Shown here: piece by piece, positions 57,847 through 64,000 of the stretch | Layout: each line of letters starts with the position of its first letter | Position numbering within the stretch: the stretch's first letter is position 1 | Origin: Blattamonas nauphoetae | Taxonomy: Eukaryota > Preaxostyla > Oxymonadida | DNA length: 64,000 nt | Assembly: GCA_033064195.1 (NCBI GenBank) | Contig: JARBJD010000121.1 | Coordinates: 124,001-188,000 of the forward strand | Reading direction: 5' to 3' | Translations under genes and position numbers: made by a program | The notes under the pieces: model-generated | What the model was told of the DNA's origin: nothing | The model's database searches: none | What the model saw: the letters and a program-made list of their open reading frames with translations, nothing else

Positions 57847-58850
57847 CTATTTGAATGGAAAGAACACCGAGAAGATAATGTGAAGAAGATTATTCACAGA
57901 ATCATTGTACACAGCGATGTTGAGGATGGAGAGGATCAGTTTGCTGTAATCTGCGATGTTCATGTCCAGTCGATGAAGTGGAGGTATTGTTGTCTGAAAG
58001 ATCATGAGAAGGAAAATTGTTGTTGAAGAACGATAGAATCAGACATGTTTGAATTGATTCTCGAATTTGGGCGGCCAGATTTCCGCTCGTGTCTCCGGAG
58101 ACGGCATTGGATCTCGATAGGCAACATAAGGAGAATGTGGTCTTTCATAGAACTCCTCGATGCTATTACGCGATGATTGAAGACCCTACCAGCGAAAGAG
58201 TAGAGAAAAAGGAAGCAAAAAATAGTGATGGACATCTTGAATTATATACAATCGCTCCTCGATCATTCGCGTCCACAGTTCGAGCATTTGTTGGCTACTT
58301 CACATCACTCAGTTTTTCGAGATTCCAAAATTACATCTCGAGCGTAGACGGATTGCTCTGTTCTGGACCATGTTCATCGAGAACAACAAGGCCAAGAAAG
58401 TCACCAACACCATCTGGACGCTGCACTTTCACAGAAGAATCGACCTCACCAATGGTAGGTTGATATTCGGGGATGAACGGTTTGAGGGGAGCAGGAAGCA
58501 TGAACTTCTGTGATTGGAAGGAGAAGACTTCTTGGACCATTGAACGCAATTCTGGTGCAATAGAAAGGAGATTGAACTCGTTGACAGATTATACGGTGCT
58601 GTGAAATGTCAAAGGGATGGAGACAGAAACCTGATGATCTCTTCCTCTTCTTCTTCCTCCTCTTCATTATGAAATGAATCCCCAGTGAGATTTAGAGCTG
58701 ACAAATGATGGTTCATGGCTAGCATAGAAATTTCGCCATCGCTGCGGAAAAAAGAGTGGAGAAATAAGTTAAAAATGTAGCGGCATACTTGTCGTGCTGG
58801 AAGAAAGCTAAGAGGAATCATTCGCGAAATATCGGTCAAGGTCTTCAACA
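57847..58850 (-). CDS. IFT46: Intraflagellar transport protein 46
   Basis: Two diagnostic blocks of the IFT46 family are visible. In the first (58549-58331) LKPFIPEYQPTIGEVDSSVK, VQRPDGVGDFLGLVVLDEHG and PEQSNPSTLEM correspond to the conserved LKPFIPDFIPAVGDID and LGLxVLDEP-KQSDPTVL core. The second, near 58,080-57,847, has WPPKFENQF (family: WSPEFEELL) and LDMNIADYSKLILSILNIAV, ending LLHIIFSVFFPFK. An acidic N-terminal segment (FHNEEEEEEEEEIIRFL) matches the family's acidic N-terminus. Introns of 40-100 bp separate the blocks. The exact start is uncertain: an exon near 58,850-58,795 or the ATG at 58725. IFT46 is an IFT-B complex subunit in the flagellum, so the organism builds flagella. Confidence 0.88.
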
Positions 58851-59148
58851 CATGGCAGAACGAGTGCTAAAATGTGTTTGTGGATGGTTGATCCATTATT
58901 CTGTTTTGGATCGATCAAGTCTTCCAAGAGTGCCTAGGATGGTTTTTCTGCATCTAAACTCTTTAATGACGCCTTATATGATATATCTCGTGTGCACGAT
59001 AGTGATTTAAGGGTGAAGATAGCTTTCGACATTTTGAGTATCTCTCAATGGGCTTGATCACCACAACATACGAAAGTTGGAGAAATTAGTGGTATAAGAT
59101 CGATAGTTGAGATTGATGAAAGTCAAGTATTCGATTTTATGGACTGGA
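58851..59148. other. Spacer between IFT46 and the virus-like gene block
   Basis: AT-rich, no convincing coding frame. It may hold the left end of the virus-like element, but with the right end outside the window I cannot identify its terminal repeat or target duplication. Confidence 0.4.
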
Positions 59149-59823
59149 TTACCTCTTGCATTTCACTCGAACAAAACTACTGTTTTTTTGGAAAGTGAAA
59201 AATTGCGACCCAAATGTACTCAGTGGAAGCAAATTCACAAATGGAATGACAAGTGGAATTGTTCTCGTGATTGTTTGAAATGCTGTGTTTAACGGAGCAA
59301 AGTAGAATCCACACACACTTGGATCCATTCTCTGAACATTTTCCCAAAGGCTGTAGCAATGCTTCATGTTGTTTTTCTCTTCATGAGATTTGAAAGTGTG
59401 ATACAGAAATGATTCGTGGATGTGATTGTTCTGAAGTGAATTGTCAATAATGTTTCCTTGACTGTCGACGAGTCTCATATCTCGAATCGCATCTGATGAT
59501 GATTTGAATCCGAAAAACATACCATTTTCATCAACATACGGACCCAAGCTGGACGATGTTGGTTTCACATATGGAATTGTGATCGTTAGATCTATTCGCA
59601 AATGACTCTTCGAAAACTCAGTTACATCATGACCATCGTAACACAGTGGAACTTCAATTTCATCTGTGATTCTGCATGGCATAGGAGGATTTGTTGGATG
59701 CACTTCTTGGATAGAATACACATGAGGTTCTGAATCCCACTGTTTTGGCATATATGATTGCACTTCAATTTGTTCAATTAGAGTCGATGTTGGTTTGGAT
59801 TGATTTGATCTGATACTTCTCAT
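59149..59823 (-). CDS. Shorter relative of the capsid-like protein
   Basis: A 224-residue protein that resembles its larger neighbour in the stretch KHCYSLWENVQRMDPSVCG (neighbour: HTPWENAWKHDESVAG) followed by FYFAPLN against VYIPLSS. It also has a similar N-terminal layout, with a charged lead, then VPLCYDGHDVTEFSKSHL. It could be a minor capsid or vertex protein or a reduced copy; the sequence alone does not decide. It is the last gene of the block before host DNA. The common A/T element precedes its ATG. Confidence 0.6.
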   Translation of the reverse strand: MRSIRSNQSKPTSTLIEQIEVQSYMPKQWDSEPHVYSIQEVHPTNPPMPCRITDEIEVPLCYDGHDVTEFSKSHLRIDLTITIPYVKPTSSSLGPYVDENGMFFGFKSSSDAIRDMRLVDSQGNIIDNSLQNNHIHESFLYHTFKSHEEKNNMKHCYSLWENVQRMDPSVCGFYFAPLNTAFQTITRTIPLVIPFVNLLPLSTFGSQFFTFQKNSSFVRVKCKR

Positions 59824-59829
59824 TTATAG

Positions 59830-59845
59830 AAAAATAAAAAATATA
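59830..59845 (-). promoter_or_regulatory. Shared A/T start element, gene at 59823
   Basis: On the coding strand the ATG is preceded, after six bases, by TTTTTTATTTTT. The same core precedes four other genes of the block. Confidence 0.65.
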
Positions 59846-59869
59846 ATTTCATTATTTTCTTTGACAGTT

Positions 59870-61738
59870 TTATGATTTCATTATTCCAAGTTCCTTGTGT
59901 AGTGCTTTCAATGTGTGATTTGGATAGGATTCAACAATAGGTATATCATTGCTGAATCGTAATACCCACCACGTTGTTGCAGTTGTCGCTAGAATCGGTG
60001 CTGGAGGATGCGTAAATGTTGTCATGTCACCACCCTTTTGACTTGGATCGAGAACATTATAGTATGTATCAATCAGACCTTGGTAAATCGGACTTGATCT
60101 CAATGTGACTGGAATATTCTGACCTCTTGAACTGATTGAATCATTACAGTTTGTCGGACATCCACTTCGTTGAGTTGAAAAGCATAAAAGGAAGTCAGTA
60201 TTGTCGTGAATCGGTCGCACTCTTGTCATTTTTTCTCCAGTATATGTTCCATCACCTTCGAGCTGTTCTTCAACAAGAGAATCTGTTAATGATCGCTCCA
60301 AATCATCAGGAACAGTCAGGTATGAATCAAGATTGAGAGTCGATAAAGCGAACTGATAGAAGCGAGCCCCAATCGTTGATGTCCAGTTATCTGGATAGTA
60401 TTTGTCAAGGAGATGCACACGAAGATCTTTCTGCATCGGATTGTGGAAACATGTGACTTCATTATCGTAGTGACGGAAGAGGAGCATAATATCCTTGGCA
60501 TTGACGAGAACCATTTGCTGAGTACAATCAATACCTGTTGCAGTTGGTGTCTTCTGAAATGGATAGAACGAGATCTTTTCTGCTGGAATCGTTCCTGGAC
60601 GATCCTGATACATCTTCTTGAGATTCTCTTTCGCTATTTCTTTTATTTGGTATCCAGCACTCATGCAATACACATCATCAACGCGATAATCGATAATGTT
60701 CAACGAAATATACTGATCCACAAATTCTGGTTCTTTTGTAACTGTTCCTGCTGAGTTGTAATAAATGTCTTGAGTCACTGCTGATATCCTAAATGATTGG
60801 CCAATCTGAACGAAATTCTTGGTGCAGTTCGCTAGTAGAGAATGGAAAAACCATGGACGATGTTGTTGACAATCAGCGATCGCATGATGAATTGGTGGTC
60901 TTGTCAAGCCAACATTAAAGAAGGATGAAAGTGTATTCTTCAAAGTGAGTTCAGGATTTACTGGACAACAAACAAATGCATCCTCAGTAATGTACACACT
61001 TAATTTCAAATCACCAAAGAGACATCTTGGATAGTCAGTCATCCCTGAGAAAATCAGAAGATCTTCAAGATTGATTGATATACGAATTGGTTCGTCAATT
61101 GTGTCAATGAAAGCACCAGCTTGTGACACTGTAGTGAAAGATGATAATGGAATATACACACCAGCAACAGATTCATCGTGCTTCCAAGCATTTTCCCAAG
61201 GAGTGTGTGAGTGTTTTCGATTCTCCAATTGACTCTTCGGTTTTATCATATTGTAGATGTGAGACTCCATTGATACATCATTGTTTGAAGTGCTAATGAT
61301 TCTTTGATTGTTGTGAAGAACAGTAAATCTACTAAAGATTGATGCCGAATGCGTAAGTCCTACGAACATAAATATTCTCTCATTTGAGTAAGATCCAACT
61401 TTGTCTGGGATAATGTTCCAATTGTTGACTTTCAAAGTGGTTGTGACTGTGAACGTAATAAAGGAATCATCAATTTGGCAAATGTCTTGATTACCAGTCA
61501 ATGGAATGATTATCTCTTGTCCTCTGTAGAATCGTGCATTCTCTGATGGTTTCAATTCTTGAATCGAAGTACTGTGTGCTCCATCGTTCAGAAGGTAATT
61601 CACGTGGTGTTCAGACATTAGCTGTTGTTGTATTTGACCAATGTCATCTCTCGTGTATTTGATTGATCCAGTGCTATTGCCCGTCAATGTTGAGGCTCCA
61701 TGTCTTTTGTTTGTCAGATGTGTTATATGCGAGTTCAT
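59870..61738 (-). CDS. Major-capsid-like protein of a Polinton-type element
   Basis: A 622-residue protein. Near residue 70 it has NARFYRGQEIIIPLTGNQD, then TFTVTTTLKVNNWNIIP and RIFMFVGLTHSASIFSRFTV, a beta-strand-rich start like that of double jelly-roll capsid proteins. The middle has HTPWENAWKHDESVAGVYIP and ISINLEDLLIFSG; the C-terminal half continues strand-rich (ARFYQFALSTLNLDSYL). The length fits major capsid proteins of Polintons and virophages. The fold is inferred from pattern; no search was possible. It looks whole, with the shared A/T element six bases before the ATG. Confidence 0.6.
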   Translation of the reverse strand: MNSHITHLTNKRHGASTLTGNSTGSIKYTRDDIGQIQQQLMSEHHVNYLLNDGAHSTSIQELKPSENARFYRGQEIIIPLTGNQDICQIDDSFITFTVTTTLKVNNWNIIPDKVGSYSNERIFMFVGLTHSASIFSRFTVLHNNQRIISTSNNDVSMESHIYNMIKPKSQLENRKHSHTPWENAWKHDESVAGVYIPLSSFTTVSQAGAFIDTIDEPIRISINLEDLLIFSGMTDYPRCLFGDLKLSVYITEDAFVCCPVNPELTLKNTLSSFFNVGLTRPPIHHAIADCQQHRPWFFHSLLANCTKNFVQIGQSFRISAVTQDIYYNSAGTVTKEPEFVDQYISLNIIDYRVDDVYCMSAGYQIKEIAKENLKKMYQDRPGTIPAEKISFYPFQKTPTATGIDCTQQMVLVNAKDIMLLFRHYDNEVTCFHNPMQKDLRVHLLDKYYPDNWTSTIGARFYQFALSTLNLDSYLTVPDDLERSLTDSLVEEQLEGDGTYTGEKMTRVRPIHDNTDFLLCFSTQRSGCPTNCNDSISSRGQNIPVTLRSSPIYQGLIDTYYNVLDPSQKGGDMTTFTHPPAPILATTATTWWVLRFSNDIPIVESYPNHTLKALHKELGIMKS

Positions 61739-61744
61739 TTTATC

Positions 61745-61758
61745 AAAAATAAAAAATT
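61745..61758 (-). promoter_or_regulatory. Shared A/T start element, capsid-like gene
   Basis: TTTTTTATTTTT lies six bases before the ATG at 61738 on the coding strand. Confidence 0.65.
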
Positions 61759-61779
61759 ACATTTATGCTTTAACTACAG

Positions 61780-62085
61780 TTACTTTTTCTTTTTCAGTTT
61801 CTTCTTCTTCGCTTTCGGCTTCAGCTTTTCTTCCAGTTTCATTATTTCACCTCTGAGTTTGTTCGCTACTGCTGTGTTTCCTTCATTCATTGCTTGCTCA
61901 TATTGTGCCATCTTTTCTGCATGGATTTGCTGATCCGACTTCACGTCTGGAATCATTTCAACACCTGTCTGTGCCACCTTAGAAATCAGTGGTCCAACAA
62001 AGGGGATGAGATTCAGAAATGGAGCTCCAACTCTGAGTATGTTTTTGCCAACTGCTGCTAATTTTGATAACCAACCTGGTGCCAT
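61780..62085 (-). CDS. Small MAPG protein 1, hydrophobic core and Lys-rich tail
   Basis: 101 residues. MAPGWLSKLAAVGKNILRVG is followed by APFLNLIPFVGPLISKVAQT, an amphipathic to hydrophobic N-terminal half, and ends with LKPKAKKKKLKKKK. This resembles small membrane-active or DNA-condensing virion proteins of Polinton, adintovirus and adenovirus relatives in layout. It shares its MAPG start and helix pattern with the next gene, so the two are probably paralogues. Confidence 0.65.
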   Translation of the reverse strand: MAPGWLSKLAAVGKNILRVGAPFLNLIPFVGPLISKVAQTGVEMIPDVKSDQQIHAEKMAQYEQAMNEGNTAVANKLRGEIMKLEEKLKPKAKKKKLKKKK

Positions 62086-62091
62086 TTTAAT

Positions 62092-62106
62092 AAGAATAAA
62101 AATATT
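62092..62106 (-). promoter_or_regulatory. Shared A/T start element, MAPG protein 1
   Basis: A variant, ATATTTTTATTCTT, lies six bases before the ATG at 62085; this is the most divergent copy. Confidence 0.55.
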
Positions 62107-62123
62107 CGAATACTAGTGAATGT

Positions 62124-62432
62124 TTATCCTTTGAATTGAATTTTGGAATTGGACGAGAGAGGCATATCATCATTGGAGTATCGTCCATTTCGTGGAGGTT
62201 CGTACTCGATCATCTGTGGTTTTTGTTTACGATTGATCGCCTTATTTTGTTGATAAACGTCCATCATTCCTCCTAATCCATTGAGTATTCCTCCTGCTGT
62301 TTGTCCGAATTTACTGTTCGTTTGAGAGAGTAATCCACCACCGACTTGAAGTAATGTTGGAGCTAGAGGTTTGATGAATTGAAAGAATTGCTTGCCGATA
62401 TTTTTGAGTTTGTTGAAACTTCCTGGTGCCAT
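62124..62432 (-). CDS. Small MAPG protein 2
   Basis: 102 residues: MAPGSFNKLKNIGKQFFQFI, then KPLAPTLLQVGGGLLSQ and GGILNGLGGMMDVYQQNK, followed by a polar tail. The same start and similar amphipathic helix as the neighbour suggest duplication. The Gly-rich hydrophobic middle fits a membrane-interacting or minor virion component. Function inferred from layout only. Confidence 0.65.
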   Translation of the reverse strand: MAPGSFNKLKNIGKQFFQFIKPLAPTLLQVGGGLLSQTNSKFGQTAGGILNGLGGMMDVYQQNKAINRKQKPQMIEYEPPRNGRYSNDDMPLSSNSKIQFKG

Positions 62433-62438
62433 TTATGT

Positions 62439-62453
62439 AAAAATAAAAAATAC
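62439..62453 (-). promoter_or_regulatory. Shared A/T start element, MAPG protein 2
   Basis: TTTTTTATTTTT lies six bases before the ATG at 62432 on the coding strand. Confidence 0.65.
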
Positions 62454-62468
62454 AATTCATTTATAATT

Positions 62469-63089
62469 TTAGCGGGGAATTGCTTTCGTCAGAGAAATGC
62501 CATAATTGAGAATAGTGTTGTATGCTTCATTGTAGGCGATACTCATATCTTTTCCACCAACAAGGATCTTGAAAATTGTTCGAAAGATTGGGAGTTTATT
62601 CAGACATAGACACTTATCAGACAAATCATCCAGTTCAATCACCACATCGTTGATCCCAGTGAGAGTCGCAATCAGAGCACATAAATCACTTTGGTTCGTG
62701 ATCAGTTTCTTCGATGGTTCAATGAGATTATTCAAGAGTTTCTTTTCACAAGCGAATGCATTCTTGTACACGAGCAGTAGTTGATCTTTGAACGCTGTTA
62801 TATTGGACGTGTATTCTCTTAGTGGAATAGAACGACTTTGGATCGGAGCTGATGGATATGTCTCCAATGGTGGATCGTAAGCACCTGGAACATTCTCTCT
62901 CACTCCGTAAGAGTTCGAAGCCTCTGGCGAGACTAGTTCAACATTAGCGCATTGCTCATTACGATCTTCGAGTTTGGATCTTCCGGAATTGGATCCTTTG
63001 TTATCGATGATGACATTGTTGGTGATTGATGTTGGTACTGAAGAAGAACTTGTGTGTTTCGTAAATTGACAACTTAGAATTGGTTGCAT
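62469..63089 (-). CDS. Unrecognised structural-block protein
   Basis: About 206 residues from the ATG at 63089 (MQPILSCQFTKHTSSSS). The N-terminal half is Ser/Asn-rich and probably unstructured; the C-terminal half is helical: FKDQLLLVYKNAFACEKKLL, then DLCALIATLTGINDVVIEL. It lies in the middle of the virus-like block and has the shared A/T element before its start (nine bases). No family recognised. Confidence 0.6.
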   Translation of the reverse strand: MQPILSCQFTKHTSSSSVPTSITNNVIIDNKGSNSGRSKLEDRNEQCANVELVSPEASNSYGVRENVPGAYDPPLETYPSAPIQSRSIPLREYTSNITAFKDQLLLVYKNAFACEKKLLNNLIEPSKKLITNQSDLCALIATLTGINDVVIELDDLSDKCLCLNKLPIFRTIFKILVGGKDMSIAYNEAYNTILNYGISLTKAIPR

Positions 63090-63098
63090 CACTTTCTA

Positions 63099-63115
63099 TA
63101 AAAATAAAAAATATA
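63099..63115 (-). promoter_or_regulatory. Shared A/T start element, gene at 63089
   Basis: TTTTTTATTTTT lies nine bases before the ATG at 63089, with ATAT repeats further upstream. Confidence 0.65.
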
Positions 63116-63132
63116 TATTAATGTTTTTAATC

Positions 63133-63999
63133 TCAATTTTCTGCTGGGTCTATTTCTCCCATTGCAGTTCTATCCATCTGTGCAAATTGTGAATATCTAG
63201 GCATGTAATCAGATTGGAATTCCCTGATATCTCTTGTTTGGAATGCCTCGAATGACAGTTGATTGCATTGTGTCGATATGTCAGCTGAATAACGATTGCA
63301 GTAGTTTGATAAGTGAGTGGGATCTTGAGTGATCATTTGGAGAAACACTGGATGAATCTGTTCCTTGAAGGCTTTCTTTTGTTTCATACTGGGATTGTAG
63401 TCCTGAACATGATCATGAAGCCATCTATCCCACATCCATGCTGCAATTTTGGATTGAATAGAATTGAAGACCATATTGTCTAATACATGTTTCTCAAGAT
63501 TTGCGGGGTTTCCTTGACTTGCACGAGTTATTTCCAATACACTTGTCATGAAGTCGCCAACAACTTTCTTCATTATTGCATATGGTTGTTGTGATCGTTT
63601 AGTCTTCATCTCTTCATAGTTGATGTCTCGATAATTGGTTGGTAAATCGTATGTTCCATTCTTGAGGAAATTCCGATGTACAGCTTTGATTCTCCGTCCA
63701 TTCTCTTGATTGAACGATGTGTATGGTTTCAGTCTTCTCATGTCTGGTGTTGGATTCATTGCATAGTATGTCTCTTTGACAGGTCTACTATTGTATGGAG
63801 CGAGCATGGCACCATTGACTGCAATCAGATCTCCAGTATCATTATCGTAGACCATCACATCAGGAACTTGTCCGTATTGTTCCATTTTTGCAGTCCAATT
63901 ACGTCCTGTTCTCTTGATGTATTCTAACGCTGATGGAAGACTACACAGAGCATCATTGCGTCTGGTTTGAATATCATCGTCAGCAAAGATTTGTTTCAA
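63133..63999 (-). CDS. Unrecognised structural-block protein, N-terminus beyond the window
   Basis: At least 288 residues; the true start may lie to the right of the window. The sequence is largely helical and polar: CSLPSALEYIKRTGRNWTAK, then VPDVMVYDNDTGDLIAVNG, KKVVGDFMTSVLEITRASQ and SKIAAWMWDRWLHDHVQDY. It is the first visible gene of the block. No family recognised, though long helical proteins of this kind accompany capsid genes in protist Polintons. Confidence 0.55.
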   Translation of the reverse strand: MKQIFADDDIQTRRNDALCSLPSALEYIKRTGRNWTAKMEQYGQVPDVMVYDNDTGDLIAVNGAMLAPYNSRPVKETYYAMNPTPDMRRLKPYTSFNQENGRRIKAVHRNFLKNGTYDLPTNYRDINYEEMKTKRSQQPYAIMKKVVGDFMTSVLEITRASQGNPANLEKHVLDNMVFNSIQSKIAAWMWDRWLHDHVQDYNPSMKQKKAFKEQIHPVFLQMITQDPTHLSNYCNRYSADISTQCNQLSFEAFQTRDIREFQSDYMPRYSQFAQMDRTAMGEIDPAEN

Positions 64000-64000
64000 T

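Larger units (their letters stand above)
59149..64000 (-). mobile_element. Polinton/Maverick-like structural gene block (partial, continues right)
   Basis: Six minus-strand genes with gaps of only about 35-50 bp, no introns and more A/T than the flanking host DNA. The contents are a large capsid-like protein, a shorter related protein, two small MAPG-starting proteins and two unrecognised proteins. This combination of a capsid-like gene with a set of small structural genes in one direction is what I know from Polintons and related virus-like elements of protists. No integrase, polymerase B, ATPase or protease lies in the visible part. The frames visible here look whole except the one cut by the window edge; the element as a whole cannot be judged. 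Age probably recent on that basis. Confidence 0.7.

Overview
The window looks like nuclear DNA of a flagellated, intron-bearing protist, most probably a metamonad of the oxymonad type (inference). The visible reasons are: the standard genetic code, many very short GT-AG introns (29-50 bp at several junctions I could phase), a recognisable intraflagellar transport gene (IFT46), repeated fragments of beta-helix-like surface-protein genes, and long Ser/Pro-rich or HEAT/ARM-like proteins. Few host genes can be named from sequence alone.

Layout. 1-10.25 kb holds two large minus-strand host genes: a macroglobulin-domain-like protein that runs off the left edge, and a Gln/Ser/Pro-rich protein. 10.28-12.78 kb is a PIF/Harbinger-type DNA transposon with a DDE transposase. 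12.9-15.3 kb is a patch of small non-coding elements, including a 319-bp-arm foldback and a 641-bp MITE with a TTA duplication. 15.36-22.87 kb is a large terminal-inverted-repeat (TIR) element, copy A, with a perfect 8-bp target duplication; a second TIR element sits inside it. 23.44-27.48 kb is another TIR element with an 8-bp duplication; it carries a protein-coding cargo ending in about 64 copies of a 27-bp minisatellite. 27.65-33.0 kb is a long minus-strand helical-repeat-like gene with a 324-bp hAT-type MITE near its 3' end. 33.18-34.5 kb holds beta-helix-like exons. 34.5-37.5 kb is a P-loop protein of the RHS/Crinkler type. 37.6-39.6 kb holds plus-strand ARM/HEAT-like coding sequence that is split by copy B (39.57-50.10 kb) of the same TIR family as copy A, in inverted orientation. 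Copy B itself holds three further insertions, one of which contains yet another. The split host gene resumes at 50.1 kb. 51.0-52.9 kb is a second DDE transposase gene of a different type. 53-58.9 kb is an ordinary gene region ending with IFT46.

59.15 kb to the right edge is an AT-richer block of six tightly packed minus-strand genes that looks like the structural module of a Polinton/Maverick-type virus-like element: a large capsid-like protein, a shorter relative of it, two small MAPG-starting proteins and two unrecognised proteins. Each gene whose start is visible has the same A/T element a few bases before its ATG.

The main story is layered mobile DNA. Ten insertions have TIRs plus target duplications readable at base level, several with empty-site evidence inside this same window. 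The large ones carry host-like surface-protein coding sequence but no transposase that I can recognise, so they look like non-autonomous, gene-carrying TIR elements.
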